From: JAKEFM01 sp035695825
GTDB taxonomy: Bacteria > Planctomycetota > UBA1135 > JAKEFM01
DNA: 64,000 nt
Assembly: GCA_035695825.1 (NCBI GenBank)
Contig: DASRRH010000036.1
Span: forward strand, 1 to 64,000
Reading direction: 5' to 3'
The notes under the pieces were generated by a model. That model saw only the letters and a list, made by a program, of their open reading frames with translations, did not search any database and was not told the DNA's origin. A program made the position numbers and the translations under genes. This document shows positions 52,643-62,624 of this stretch, piece after piece. Every line of letters begins with the position of its first letter. Within the stretch, counting starts at the first letter, position 1.

Positions 52643-52958
52643 GGCGGCCTCCGCCGAGAAGGACTCGGCGCGCGAACGGTCCATAGCCTCGGACGAGGCC
52701 CAGGTTTCGCATCTTCCCGAAGCGCGGCTCCCCCTCGAGGGCGCGAATCGGAGGAGTTCCCGACGATCCATGGACGTCCGGCCCCTGGAACGCAACGCCG
52801 ATGCCGCGGTTCGTCAGGAGCGGCTGGCTCCCGGTCGTTAGGAGGAGGAAACCGCTCGTCCCGGCGCCGCCACGCGTGCCCGGACTTCCGGCTCGACCCT
52901 CCGGTCGTTCCGGCGCCGCTCGCCCGGGTGGAGGACCGGGTCCCCCGCCCCCTCCGGG
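52643..52958 (-). pseudogene. 316-base gap with the remnant start of a fourth CGM-tail paralogue
   Basis: On the minus strand an ATG at 52771 encodes MDRRELLRFAPSRGSRASGR, matching the MDRRxVLKxA start of the three intact paralogues, but the similarity fades within about 12 residues and it runs in frame into copy 1. The remaining gap, up to the M16 gene, holds no other recognisable gene or clear promoter. I read this as the decayed 5' end of a fourth copy left by tandem duplication and deletion. Confidence 0.5.
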
Positions 52959-55787
52959 CTATTCCCGCGCGAAGATCTCGTCGACGGGGACGATGGACAC
53001 CTTCTCGCGGCGGATGCGGAGCGGGTAGCGCTCGATCTCCTTGTCTTCCGCGAGGATCTCCGGGGGCTTCTTGTCCGCGCCGTAGTCGATCGGGCTCGGC
53101 GCGTCGGAGACGAGCGCGTCCGCGAGCCCCTTCGCGTCGGCGGTCACGATCGCGATCACGAGGTTCTCCGTGGAGAAGTGCCTCCGGATCGCCGCGTTGA
53201 CGTCCTCGCGCGTCGCCTCGTCGAGGAAGGAGCGGAAGCTCTTCAGGTGCCCTTTCTCGATCCCGTAGAAGCGGTCGTCGACCGCGTAGCCGAGCCGCTC
53301 GGAGGTCGTCTCCGCGTAGTGGAGCGAGTACTTCTTGAGGAAGCGCCTCGCCTCCTCGAACTCCTCCTTCGAGAGCCCGCGCTCGACCAGCCGGTCGACC
53401 TCGCGCAGCGCCCCGCGCAGGGCGAAGATCGCCCGGTCCCGAGGGACGGGGCGGATCCAGACCTCGAAGAGCTGGCGGCGGCGGCCGACGCCGGTCGGGG
53501 GCATGATGCGGCGCCCGCCGTTCGGGAAGGCCTCGACGTAGGCGTAGTCGCCGTAGTTCAGCCCCCGCGCTTCCCGCAACACCTGGTAGAGCCTCCCGGT
53601 GCTGTTGCGGTGGACGCCGAGCCAGTTGCTCGCGATCGAGAGAGCGGCGAACTCGCGGCTGCCGCGCTGGAGATCGATCGGCACGCCGATGCTGATCGCC
53701 GTCGAGGGGCCGGGCTTCTCGACGAGGACGACGTCCCGCCCCTCGGGCTCCTCGAGCGGGGGCGGGGGGAGGGACGAGGGGCGGCCCGAGGGAAGGGCGG
53801 AGAGCTCCTTCGCCAGGCGGTCGGGGAGGTCGGCCGGGTAGGCCCCGCCGACCCCGACGACGACGTTCTCTCGGGTGAAGTGCGCGCGGGAGAAAGCGAG
53901 GACGTCCTCGCGCGTGATCGAGCGGAGGCCCTCCGCCGTCCCGACGATCGGGTGCGCGTAGCGCGTCCCCGCGAAGAGGCGGGAGTTGAGGGCGGCCTTC
54001 CCCAGCTCCTCGTCGGAGGTGTAGCGGAGCGCCTTCTCCACGAAGACGAGGGCCTGGTCGCGGAGGCGCTCGAGGTCGTCCGCCTTGAAAGCGGGACGGA
54101 CGAGCGCGTCGAGGAAGAGCGGGAGGAACCGCTCGAGATGGTCGCGGTGGACCTCTCCGGTGACGACCGTCATCTCTCGGTCGACGGAGGCGTCGTACGA
54201 GGCCGCCATCGGATAGAGCTTCTCGAGGATCGCGTCGTAGGCGTTCTTCTGGGTCGCCCCCTCGGTGAGGAGGGAGGCCGTGAGGGCGGCGAGCCCCTCC
54301 TTCCCCGGCGGGTCGTCCTGGCTCCCGACCTTGAACCAGATCTTGAAGTCGACGTTCGGGTCCTCGGCGACGGGAAGGAGGACGGGAGGGGCGGAGAGCG
54401 AGGCCGCGGCGGGCGCCGCCGACGCGGCCGCCGCCGCGCCGAACGCGGGAGGAGCCTCCCCCTTCGCGTGGAGGAGCGAGGCCGTGCAGCGCTGCGGGTC
54501 GAGGGAGCGTTCGGCGGCGCGGCGGACGTCCTCCGGCTCGACCTTCTCGAGCGTCGCGAAGTACTCCTCGACGGCGGCGACGTCCCCCGTGATCGCCGCG
54601 AAGAGCGCGAGCTGGCCGCAGACGCGCCCGGGCGTGGTGAGGCTCGAGAGGAACCCGTACTTGCTCCGCGAGCGGACGGCGTCGAGGCGGTCCCGGGACA
54701 CGGGAGCCCGGCGGAGCTCTTCGGCCGCCCCCCAGAGCTCGCGCTCGACCGCGGGGACGTCGGCTAGGTCCTTCACCCGCGCGCGGACCCACCAGAGGCC
54801 CGGATCGCGCTGGAACCGGAACTCCGTGGAGAGGGAGTCGAGCCTCTGCTCCTCGAGGACGAGCCGGCGGTAGACGGGCGAGGTCTCGCCGAAGGCGAGG
54901 TCGCCGAGGATGTCCCCGGCGACCATTGCCCGGTCCCCCGGGAGGAAGCGCTCTCCCCGGAAGGCGAGGGCCAGGACCGGAAGGGTCTTTCCCTCGAACG
55001 GGACGACGATCCTCTTCGCGGCCTTCGGGGGGGGCTCCTCCGGAACGGAGGGAGATTCGTAGCCGCGCTTCCAGCCGCCGAAGGCCTTCCGGAGGAGGGC
55101 GAACGTCGCGGCGGGCTCGACGTCCCCGGCCACGAGGAGGACGACGTTTTCGGGACGGTAGAAGCGGGTGAAGAACCCCTTCGAGTAGGCGTACCGCTCC
55201 GGCATCTTTTGGATGTCGGCCTCGAATCCGATCGTGGTGTGCCGGTAGGTGTGCCGCTCGAAGGCCGCGGCGCGCACCGCCTCCTCGAGGACCTCCTCCG
55301 GGTCCGTGCGGTTCTTCCGGTACTCGCCGTAGACCGCGCCCGCCTCCGTCCGGAACAGGTCCTCCGCGTACTTCAGGTTCTGGAAGCGGTCGCTCTCGAG
55401 CTCGACCACCTGCGGGAGGTCCTCCTTCGAGAAGGAGAGGTGATAGGCGGTGACGTCGTCGCTCGTGAAGGCGTTCGCGTCGGCTCCCATCGAGGCGAGG
55501 ATCCGGTCGTAGTCTCCCGCCGGGTGCTTCTCCGTCCCGCGGAACATCAGGTGCTCGAAGAAGTGGGCAAAGCCGCTGCACCCCTCCTCCACCTCGTCGC
55601 GGCTGCCGGTCCGGACGACGCTCCAATAGGCGACCAAGCCCTCGGAGGGCATCGGGATCACGATCGCACGGAGGCCGTTCTCGAGCGTCTCCCGGTGGAT
55701 CGCGTACGGGAAGACGGCGCGGGGGAGAGTCCCGTCGGCAGGTGGAAGAGCGAGGGGGGCAGCCAGGACGAGGGCGAAGAGCGGCAT
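52959..55787 (-). CDS. secreted M16 family double-domain zinc peptidase
   Basis: The product is 942 residues from the ATG at 55787 with a short signal peptide (PLFALVLAAPLALPPADG). The first M16 domain has the inverted zinc motif HFFEH at 75-79 with the downstream glutamate in RTEAGAVYGEYRK. The two halves (each with active-like and inactive-like subdomains) join through an Ala-rich linker at about 465-490 (AAAAASAAPAAASL). The second half lacks HxxEH. This is the pitrilysin/processing-peptidase-like architecture, probably periplasmic. It is transcribed towards the CGM-tail cluster but is separated by the remnant. Confidence 0.92.
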   Translation of the reverse strand: MPLFALVLAAPLALPPADGTLPRAVFPYAIHRETLENGLRAIVIPMPSEGLVAYWSVVRTGSRDEVEEGCSGFAHFFEHLMFRGTEKHPAGDYDRILASMGADANAFTSDDVTAYHLSFSKEDLPQVVELESDRFQNLKYAEDLFRTEAGAVYGEYRKNRTDPEEVLEEAVRAAAFERHTYRHTTIGFEADIQKMPERYAYSKGFFTRFYRPENVVLLVAGDVEPAATFALLRKAFGGWKRGYESPSVPEEPPPKAAKRIVVPFEGKTLPVLALAFRGERFLPGDRAMVAGDILGDLAFGETSPVYRRLVLEEQRLDSLSTEFRFQRDPGLWWVRARVKDLADVPAVERELWGAAEELRRAPVSRDRLDAVRSRSKYGFLSSLTTPGRVCGQLALFAAITGDVAAVEEYFATLEKVEPEDVRRAAERSLDPQRCTASLLHAKGEAPPAFGAAAAASAAPAAASLSAPPVLLPVAEDPNVDFKIWFKVGSQDDPPGKEGLAALTASLLTEGATQKNAYDAILEKLYPMAASYDASVDREMTVVTGEVHRDHLERFLPLFLDALVRPAFKADDLERLRDQALVFVEKALRYTSDEELGKAALNSRLFAGTRYAHPIVGTAEGLRSITREDVLAFSRAHFTRENVVVGVGGAYPADLPDRLAKELSALPSGRPSSLPPPPLEEPEGRDVVLVEKPGPSTAISIGVPIDLQRGSREFAALSIASNWLGVHRNSTGRLYQVLREARGLNYGDYAYVEAFPNGGRRIMPPTGVGRRRQLFEVWIRPVPRDRAIFALRGALREVDRLVERGLSKEEFEEARRFLKKYSLHYAETTSERLGYAVDDRFYGIEKGHLKSFRSFLDEATREDVNAAIRRHFSTENLVIAIVTADAKGLADALVSDAPSPIDYGADKKPPEILAEDKEIERYPLRIRREKVSIVPVDEIFARE

Positions 55788-55861
55788 GGGCGAGTCTCTT
55801 CCCGGGCGGGGAGCGGGAAGGGTAACTTCGACCGCCCCGCGATTCCGCAACCTTCGGCGGG

Positions 55862-58348
55862 CTACCTCGGCGCCGGCTCGCGCTCGAGCCGGACGGAGAT
55901 CTCGACCGGAGACTTGGGGCTGACGAGGATCGTCGCGGACTTGGGAGTAAAGCCTTCCGACCAGACATCCACCGTGTACTCACCTGGCGGGAGGAAGGTG
56001 ATCCACACACCCTCCTCTCCTGGGACCGGGGCTGCCTTCCATTCTCCTGCCCGGTCGCCCCGTCGGAACACGACCCGCGCCCCCTCGATCAGCGCGTCCC
56101 CCGGGCCGAGCACGCGGAGCCAGACGCGCACCTGACCAGACTCCTTCACCTCGAGGAGGAATTCGGTCTCCTCTCCGGCCCGGACGACCCTTGCCTCCGA
56201 ACGGAGAGAGAGTTCTTCCGGTCGGTGCAAGAGCGCGTAGTAGCGACCGGGAGCAAGCCCCTTCACGTGCGCGACGCCGGTCCCATCGGTGAGAACCTGC
56301 TTCTTCGAACCGATCGCGCCCTCTCCCGGAGTCGGGATCATCAAGACCTGTTCGCCGGGCAGGAGTTCGCCCGCGGGGCCGATCACCTTGACCCGCGCCA
56401 CCCCGCCGGTCTCGAGGGCAAAGTCGATCGTGACGATGTCGTTCGCCTCGAGCCGGATCGGTCCGCGCACCTGCGGCGCCAGCGACTCGAACAGCGGGTC
56501 CTCTTCTCCCAAGACGAAGTATTCCGCCCAGACGCGGTAGGTCCCGGGATCGAGGCCGAGCACTCGGAAGGATCCGTCCTCGTCCGTGAAGGCCCCGATG
56601 CCCGCCACGGTCGAGAGTGGTGAAGGCTCTTCCCGGCGAACGCCCACATAGATTCGAGCGAGTGGCCCGTGGTCCGAGGCGCGCACGACCCTCCCCCGGA
56701 TCTCCGCCCCGGCGAGCCGCGCGTCGAAGACGAGTTCGCCCATTTCCGGAACCCGGATCCGCCACGATCCCACCTCAGTCACTCCCGAATCACCCTTGGC
56801 GACCTGAATCGTCGCCTCCCCTGGGGGGACGTTCCGGATCTCGTAGGAACCGTCCTTCGCGGTCGTGTCCCTCAGGGGACGGACGATCCCCTGGGCCGAG
56901 CTGGGCTTGGAGGTGCCGTCGGAGAAGACGTACACGAGGGCGCCCGGGACCCCGGCCTCCCCCCCACGCAACACCCGTCCTCGCACCATGCAACCTGCCG
57001 CACCCCGAGGCGCGAACTCGACTCGGGTGACCTTTCCCGCCTCGACGATGGCGTCCGCCCGCAAGGTGTGGCGCGCCCGCAGGCCCTCGTCCTCTCCGGA
57101 GGCCCGAGGCGGAGAGATCTCGACCTCGTACACGCCCGGTGCCAGCCCCAGGATCTGGAAGTGACCCGAGGAATCGGCCCTGCTCTCCTTGAGGAAGTCG
57201 GTGAACTCGTGGGGTGGGGGATTCAGCGGAGATGCCATCGCGCTCCCTCCCGCCAACGGGGATCCGTCTTCGCGGAAGGCGTGTCCCTCGACCCCCCCAC
57301 CGCGCGCGAGCCGGATCACTACGCCCGAGACGGTCCACTCGCCCGCCGTTCCGACCGGCTCGGTCGTCGCATCTGCGTAGTCGGCGTGCCGCACGTGCAG
57401 CCTCGTGCCGGGGGACGCCCCGTCCACCGCGAACGCGCCGTTCGAGTCGGTGCGTGCCGACTCGGCCCAGGCGTACGGGTTGTCCGGCAGGAAGTGGCGA
57501 ACGGTCGCGCCCGCCACCGGAGCTCCCGAGTCCCCGTCGACCACGGTGCCGCGCACGGCGAGTGCACGGTGGAGCCTGATCTCGAGGCCGCCCCGCATCC
57601 CGGACTCTTCGAGCGCGAGGGGCTCGGACGTCGTCGGCAGGTAATCCGCGGCGTCGACCGTGAGCTTCCATTGCCCCTCCCCGAGGTCGGAGATCGCAAA
57701 GGCGCCGTCGTCCGCCTCGAAGGAGAGGGGCGGCCGGAAGCGAGAGCCCGGCATTCCGAGCGCGCGCACGCGAAAGCGATGCACGGCCGCCCCGGTCTCC
57801 GCGTCGAGGACTCTCCCGGCGACCCCGGTCTGCGCATCGAGCACGATCTCGAAGTTCTCGGCTCCCGGCCGGACGTCCCGGACGATCTCCCCGCGTCGTC
57901 CGTCGGCCCGGGCGACGAGAATCAGAGGATCCGCGCCGAGCCCGTCGAACCGGAATTTCCCCTCCCCGTCGGTGAATGCGGTCCGGATCTCCTCCTCGCC
58001 GTTCCGTCCGCCCTGGACCATGGGAGCAGCGCGAACCCGGACTCCTGCGAGAGGGGCTCCCGCAGCATCGATGACGCGGCCGGCCACCCGCAGGTTTCGA
58101 GCGCTTTCCCGCGCGTGGCCGAGCGGCGCGCCCTCCGCGATGTCCGCTGGACCGGTCGACGCAGGATGAGGGGCGTCCTCCGGCGGAGGAGACGGCTCGA
58201 CGGGGCGGGACTCGGCACCCGCGACGACCGTCGACGAGCCGCCTGGCGAACCGACGGGGCCCTCTCCTCCGCGCACCCACATCCAGAGCACCACGGCACC
58301 TAGCACGAGCGCGGTCGTGCCGATCCAGAACTGAGCTCGACGCGCCAT
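55862..58348 (-). CDS. membrane-anchored carboxypeptidase-regulatory-like repeat protein
   Basis: The product is 828 residues from the ATG at 58348 (MARRAQFWIGTTALVLGAVV), one membrane anchor at about 6-25, then an extracytoplasmic Pro/Ser-rich linker. About seven transthyretin/CarboxypepD_reg-like beta domains follow, each starting with a turn such as VAGRVIDAAGAPLAGVRVRA, VRGTVVDGDSGAPVAGATVR, VRGRVLRGGEAGVPGALVYV or IRGRVVRASDHGPLARIYVG. DGSYEIRNVPPGEATIQV-type segments end each domain. No catalytic domain is present; likely a surface or structural protein. Large proteins of this kind are common in planctomycetes. Confidence 0.85.
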   Translation of the reverse strand: MARRAQFWIGTTALVLGAVVLWMWVRGGEGPVGSPGGSSTVVAGAESRPVEPSPPPEDAPHPASTGPADIAEGAPLGHARESARNLRVAGRVIDAAGAPLAGVRVRAAPMVQGGRNGEEEIRTAFTDGEGKFRFDGLGADPLILVARADGRRGEIVRDVRPGAENFEIVLDAQTGVAGRVLDAETGAAVHRFRVRALGMPGSRFRPPLSFEADDGAFAISDLGEGQWKLTVDAADYLPTTSEPLALEESGMRGGLEIRLHRALAVRGTVVDGDSGAPVAGATVRHFLPDNPYAWAESARTDSNGAFAVDGASPGTRLHVRHADYADATTEPVGTAGEWTVSGVVIRLARGGGVEGHAFREDGSPLAGGSAMASPLNPPPHEFTDFLKESRADSSGHFQILGLAPGVYEVEISPPRASGEDEGLRARHTLRADAIVEAGKVTRVEFAPRGAAGCMVRGRVLRGGEAGVPGALVYVFSDGTSKPSSAQGIVRPLRDTTAKDGSYEIRNVPPGEATIQVAKGDSGVTEVGSWRIRVPEMGELVFDARLAGAEIRGRVVRASDHGPLARIYVGVRREEPSPLSTVAGIGAFTDEDGSFRVLGLDPGTYRVWAEYFVLGEEDPLFESLAPQVRGPIRLEANDIVTIDFALETGGVARVKVIGPAGELLPGEQVLMIPTPGEGAIGSKKQVLTDGTGVAHVKGLAPGRYYALLHRPEELSLRSEARVVRAGEETEFLLEVKESGQVRVWLRVLGPGDALIEGARVVFRRGDRAGEWKAAPVPGEEGVWITFLPPGEYTVDVWSEGFTPKSATILVSPKSPVEISVRLEREPAPR

Positions 58349-58588
58349 GCGACCCCCTGTTCGCCCGGTCCGAGGATCCGGCGGGCGCATTCTAGACTTG
58401 GATCGGGACCCGGGGAGAGCTTCCTCGCGCGCGGCGGCCAAGTCTTCCCGGAGGGACAAGGGAGCGTTCCTTCCGCAGGTGTCAGCGACAGCGGGGACCT
58501 CCTCCATCCACCAGCGCGCCGCGCCAAACCAACGGCGGACGGACGTCCGTAAGATGTCCATCCCTCCGAGAGAAGGCGGAGAACAGAC

Positions 58589-59503
58589 ATGGCCCTACGC
58601 GAGATGCTCTGGGGATCGATCGCCCTCGCGGTCGGGGCCCAGGAGGAGGGGCCGCAGCCGATCCGGGTGACGGAGAAGACCCGCGCGGACCCCGGGGCGC
58701 TCGCAGCCCTTGAGAAACCCGGGCGGGTCTTTTTCAGCGACGACTTCGAGTCGGCCGACTCGCGGAAGGGCTTCTTCGAGATCCGCGGCGAGAAGGAGGG
58801 TCGGGCCCGTCTCACCGAGGATCCGAAGGAGGCCCACCGCGGGAAAGGCGCCTTCCGCTTCACGGCTCCGGCAGTCCAGGGGAAGTCGTCCGGCTCGGGC
58901 GCGAGCGCCTGGCTCGGGTCCGAGGGGTACGGCCAGGTCTACTTCCGCCGGTACGTGAAATTCGCGGCGGACTACGACCAGGGGGACCTGCACCACGTGG
59001 GCGGGAGCCTCTCCGGCTTGGCCGGCGACGACCGGTGGCGCGGCATGGGGAGCGCCGGCCTCCGGCCGAAGGGGGACGACCACTTCAGCGCCAGCTTCGA
59101 GCCCTGGCGAGACTGGGGACGCGTCCGCCCCCCGGGCGCCATGTTCCTCTACACCTACTGGATGGACATGAAGCGCGACCGGGACGGCCACTATTGGGGG
59201 AACAACCTCGGCCCGACGGCGGGAGACAGCGTGACGCTCCAGCCGGACCGCTGGCACTGCCTCGAGCACATGATCAAGGTGAACGAGGTTGGCCGGGCCG
59301 ACGGCGAGCTGGCCGCATGGGTCGACGGCAGGCTCGCGATCCGTTACACGGGGATCCGCTGGCGGAGCGCCGAGGACGTGAGGCTCAAGCGCTGGGAGAT
59401 CGGCATCTACGTGCACCACGCAACGCGGGAGAACACCGTCTGGTACGATGACGTGGCCCTCTCGATGGGCTACGTCGGCCCGATTCGGGAAGTGGCGCGG
59501 TAG
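58589..59503 (+). CDS. secreted concanavalin-like (polysaccharide-lyase-like) protein
   Basis: The product is 304 residues from an ATG after GGAGAACAG. A weak N-terminal export segment (LWGSIALAVGAQE) is followed by a beta-jelly-roll: VFFSDDFESADSRKGFFEIR, GYGQVYFRRYVKFAADYDQG, DLHHVGGSLSGLAG, HYWGNNLGPTAGDSVTLQPD, then HMIKVNEVGRADGELAAWVD and WEIGIYVHHATRENTVWYDD. The arrangement resembles Cip1/PL14-like or heparin-lyase-like folds. No conserved catalytic set can be assigned, so substrate is unknown. Divergent from the repeat protein, with a 240-base gap. Confidence 0.65.
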   Translation: MALREMLWGSIALAVGAQEEGPQPIRVTEKTRADPGALAALEKPGRVFFSDDFESADSRKGFFEIRGEKEGRARLTEDPKEAHRGKGAFRFTAPAVQGKSSGSGASAWLGSEGYGQVYFRRYVKFAADYDQGDLHHVGGSLSGLAGDDRWRGMGSAGLRPKGDDHFSASFEPWRDWGRVRPPGAMFLYTYWMDMKRDRDGHYWGNNLGPTAGDSVTLQPDRWHCLEHMIKVNEVGRADGELAAWVDGRLAIRYTGIRWRSAEDVRLKRWEIGIYVHHATRENTVWYDDVALSMGYVGPIREVAR

Positions 59504-59719
59504 TCGAGAGAGGGCCTCATCGGCGCGGACTCGTCGTGGATCTCCGGGAGGGCCTCCCCGGGGTAGAGGAGGGGCCCGAACTCAACGCGGGGCCCCGATC
59601 CTTCCGGGACCCGAGGCTCGGACGAAAGCTTGGCGCCGTGGGAACCGTAGTCTCCCCTCGCTTCGCCTCGCCCTCCCTCGATCGCTACGCTCGCCCCGCG
59701 CCGAGCGACCCGCCCCCCC

Positions 59720-61411
59720 ATGCGCCACCTCCTCGCCCTGCTCGCCACTCCCCTGTTCGCCGCCGGCGCCGCTGCCCCGCTCTCCGACCTCCATTCCCAA
59801 GGGGATCGGCTGAAGGACGCGTGGGAACGGGTCGACCGGCTCGTCGAGCGCTCGATGCGCGAGTTCCGGACGCCCGGCCTCGCCCTCGCCGTCACTTCGC
59901 GGGACGGGCTCCTCCGGGCCTCGAACTACGGGCTCGCCGACCTGAAGACCCGCGCCCCCGTGAGGGACGACACGCTCTTCGAGATCGGCTCGACTTCGAA
60001 GTCCTTCACCGCGATCGTCCTCCTCCAGTTGCGCGAGGAGGGGAAGCTCGACCTCCGGAAGCCCGTCGTGGACTACCTCCCCTGGTTCCGGATCCGCTCG
60101 CGGTTCGACCCGATCACGGTCCACGACCTCCTCACGCACCGGGCGGGTCTCCCGCGGGACCGCGACGACGTCCCCTCCTCCCTCTACCAGGTCGCCGCGC
60201 TCGCCGAGCGCGAGACCGGATCTCCCCCGGGGAAGGCCTTCGCCTACTCGAACATCGGCTTCCAGCTCCTCGGCTACCTCGCCGAGGAGGCGGGGAAGGA
60301 GCCCTTTCCGGCGGCGCTGCGCCGCCGGATCCTCGAGCCGCTCGGCATGACCTCGAGCGTCCCCTCCTTCACGCACGGCACGCGCGCGCGGCTCGCCGTC
60401 GGGTACACCCCCCTCTACGACGACCGTCCCCCTCACCCCTCCCACCCTCTCGTCGAGGCGACCTGGCTCGAGTACGGGGCGGGCGACGGGTCGATCGCGG
60501 CGACCGCGAGCGACCTTGCGGCCTACCTCCGGATGCTCCTCCGCCGCGGCGAGGGCCCGAAGGGGAGGGTCCTCTCCGAGGCGGGCTTCGAGCTCCTGCT
60601 CTCGCGACCCGTGCCGGGGGAGGGGCCCGAGTACTACGCCTACGGGATGAACGTCTCGAGGGAGAAGGGCCGGACCGAGATCGCGCACGGGGGGGGAATG
60701 ATCGGGTACGCCTGCGGCTTCGTCGGCGACCTCGACGCCGGCGTCGGCGCCGTCGCGCTCGTCAACGGCCCCGGGGAGCCGGGCGGGATCTCCCGCTTCG
60801 CGATGGCGGCCGCCGCCGCCGCGATCGCGGGAAGCCCCCTCCCTCCCCTCCCGGAATCCCGGCTGAACGCACGGGTCGAGAAGCCCGCGGACTACGCGGG
60901 GCGTTACCGGACCGCCGAGGGGAAGACGCTCTCGATCGAGGCGAAGGGGGAGGAGCTCCTCCTCCTCGCCGGGAGCGACCGCATCCCCCTCGAGCTCCGT
61001 GGGAGGGACGCCTTCCTCGCGAACCACCCCGACTTCGACCTCTTCCTCCTCCGCTTCGTGCGGGAGGGGGACCGCGTCGTCGAGGCGGTCCACGGACCCG
61101 ACGCCTACGCGCGCGATGGGACGACCCCCAAGCCTCCCCCTTCCGCTCCCGAGGAGTGGCGCGCCTATCCGGGCCACTACCGGTGTCAGAGCCCCTGGCT
61201 CTCGAACCTCCGCGTCGTCCTCCGGAAGGGGAGGCTCCTCCTCGCGCTTCCCCAGGGCGCGGAGGTCCCTCTCGTTCCCCTCGAACCCGGTCTCTTCCGG
61301 GTGGGGGAGGAGGAGAGCGCGGAGCGGCTGCGATTCGACTCGATCGTGAACGGCCGGGCGCTTCGCGCGAACTTCTCGGGGGTCGACCTTTATCGCTTCT
61401 TCACGCCCTGA
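59720..61411 (+). CDS. secreted serine beta-lactamase-like protein (class C fold)
   Basis: The product is 563 residues with a signal peptide (HLLALLATPLFAAGAAAP). The penicillin-binding fold has SxxK in EIGSTSKSFTAIVLLQL, YSN in AFAYSNIGFQLLGYLAEE, and the KTG-equivalent in IAHGGGMIGYACG. After the about 360-residue catalytic domain, a C-terminal about 170-residue lipocalin-like beta domain follows (ADYAGRYRTAEGKTLSIEAK and YPGHYRCQSPWLSNLRVVL). These proteins are often esterases or D-aminopeptidases rather than resistance enzymes. The stop overlaps the convergent FAD oxidoreductase gene by 11 bases. Confidence 0.9.
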   Translation: MRHLLALLATPLFAAGAAAPLSDLHSQGDRLKDAWERVDRLVERSMREFRTPGLALAVTSRDGLLRASNYGLADLKTRAPVRDDTLFEIGSTSKSFTAIVLLQLREEGKLDLRKPVVDYLPWFRIRSRFDPITVHDLLTHRAGLPRDRDDVPSSLYQVAALAERETGSPPGKAFAYSNIGFQLLGYLAEEAGKEPFPAALRRRILEPLGMTSSVPSFTHGTRARLAVGYTPLYDDRPPHPSHPLVEATWLEYGAGDGSIAATASDLAAYLRMLLRRGEGPKGRVLSEAGFELLLSRPVPGEGPEYYAYGMNVSREKGRTEIAHGGGMIGYACGFVGDLDAGVGAVALVNGPGEPGGISRFAMAAAAAAIAGSPLPPLPESRLNARVEKPADYAGRYRTAEGKTLSIEAKGEELLLLAGSDRIPLELRGRDAFLANHPDFDLFLLRFVREGDRVVEAVHGPDAYARDGTTPKPPPSAPEEWRAYPGHYRCQSPWLSNLRVVLRKGRLLLALPQGAEVPLVPLEPGLFRVGEEESAERLRFDSIVNGRALRANFSGVDLYRFFTP

Positions 61412-62609
61412 CGCGGACGCGGCCGATTCCGAAGGCGACGAATCTCGAGATGAACCGGCGGACGAACGGGAGCCGGACGAAGAGGGGAAGCGTGCCGCGC
61501 GTCCTCGCGTCGAGCGCCCGGGCGACGAGCCGGCGCTGGACGAAGGCCTGGACCGCCTGCACGAGCCGCGTCGGCCGCTCGCGTCTGCGCTGGACCGAGG
61601 CGAGGGAGCGGTCCTCCAGCGTCCCGGCCGCGAGCGGGGCCGCGAGCTCCTCCGCGGCGACGACGGCGTCCTGGATGGCCATGTTGATCCCGACGCCGGC
61701 GACCGGGGACATCGCGTGCGCGGCGTCGCCGATCAGGAGCAGCCCGCGCTTCCACCACCGTCGGACCCGGCTCGACTCGACGGAGAGGAGGGAGACCTCC
61801 TTCCAGTCCCGGATCTCCCCGACGCGGTCGCCGAACTCGGGAGCGACCTCGACGATCGCCCGCCGCAGACCCTCCAGCCCGGCCGCCCGCAGCGCTTCGT
61901 ATCCCCCCTTCGGGATCACGAAGCCGATCTGCCAGTGGCTCCCGCGGTCGAGCGTGACGAGGAGCCTCCCCCGTCCCGTCCAAAGACGCCCCTCCTCCGG
62001 ATCGGCGTCCTCGGGTCTCCTCGGGATGCGGAACCAGAGGACGTCCATCGGAGGGGAGGTTCGGACCGTCTCGAGACCCGCGAGGCGCCGGACCGCCGAG
62101 AAGCGTCCGTCCGCGCCGACGGTGAGGAGCGCCCGGACCTCGCGCATCCCTTCCCCCTCGCGGACCCGGACGCCGGTGACTCGGCCGTCCCGCTCGAGGA
62201 GCCCCTCGACCCTCGCCCCCATCTCGAGGCGGAAGGAGGGGAAGCGCTTCGCCTCCCCGGTCAGGAACTCGAGGAACCGCTCCTGCGGGAGCATCGCGAT
62301 GTAGGGGTAGCGCGTCGGCAGCCGCCCGAAGTCGACCATCACCCTGCGCGCTCCGCCGGGGGTCTGCGCCGCGATCCGGCGGATCTTCGCGTGCGGGAGC
62401 GCGAGGAGGCGCTCGGCGAGCCCAAGGTCCTCGAGGATCTCCAGGATCGAGGGGTGGATCGTGTCCCCGCGGAACTCGCGCGCGAAGTCGCGGTGCGCCT
62501 CGAGGAGGAGGACGGAGATCCCCTTCCGCGCGAGGAGGTAGGCGAGCGTCGCGCCGCCGGGCCCGCCGCCCACGACGCAGCACGAGACGTCCCGGGTCTC
62601 CTCGGTCAC
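61401..62609 (-). CDS. FAD-dependent monooxygenase (PHBH-type)
   Basis: The product is 402 residues from a GTG at 62609. The FAD motif CCVVGGGPGGATLAYLLARK is at about 10-29, the second FAD motif GADGRFSAVRRLAG near 165, and GDAAHAMSPVAGVGINMAIQ near 290. The class A flavin monooxygenase family hydroxylates aromatics, ubiquinone intermediates or halogenates; the substrate cannot be told. An aromatic/basic C-terminal tail (RRFISRFVAFGIGRVRV) may be membrane-associated. It is convergent with the beta-lactamase-like gene, overlapping by 11 bases, and 15 bases downstream of the M28 gene. Confidence 0.88.
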   Translation of the reverse strand: MTEETRDVSCCVVGGGPGGATLAYLLARKGISVLLLEAHRDFAREFRGDTIHPSILEILEDLGLAERLLALPHAKIRRIAAQTPGGARRVMVDFGRLPTRYPYIAMLPQERFLEFLTGEAKRFPSFRLEMGARVEGLLERDGRVTGVRVREGEGMREVRALLTVGADGRFSAVRRLAGLETVRTSPPMDVLWFRIPRRPEDADPEEGRLWTGRGRLLVTLDRGSHWQIGFVIPKGGYEALRAAGLEGLRRAIVEVAPEFGDRVGEIRDWKEVSLLSVESSRVRRWWKRGLLLIGDAAHAMSPVAGVGINMAIQDAVVAAEELAAPLAAGTLEDRSLASVQRRRERPTRLVQAVQAFVQRRLVARALDARTRGTLPLFVRLPFVRRFISRFVAFGIGRVRVRA

Positions 62610-62624
62610 CGGGATCGGGGGTTC

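Noticed and set aside
52796..52958. Possible C-terminal remnant of another CGM-tail paralogue (frame with FLLLTTGSQPLLTN)
   Set aside because: Lacks the CGM and SRRFL residues and the similarity is too weak to separate from chance.
59504..59719. Minus-strand frame ending PRVEFGPLLYPGEALPEIHD as a possible gene fragment
   Set aside because: Short, no homology recognised, no signal or start context; probably chance in the gap before the beta-lactamase-like gene.
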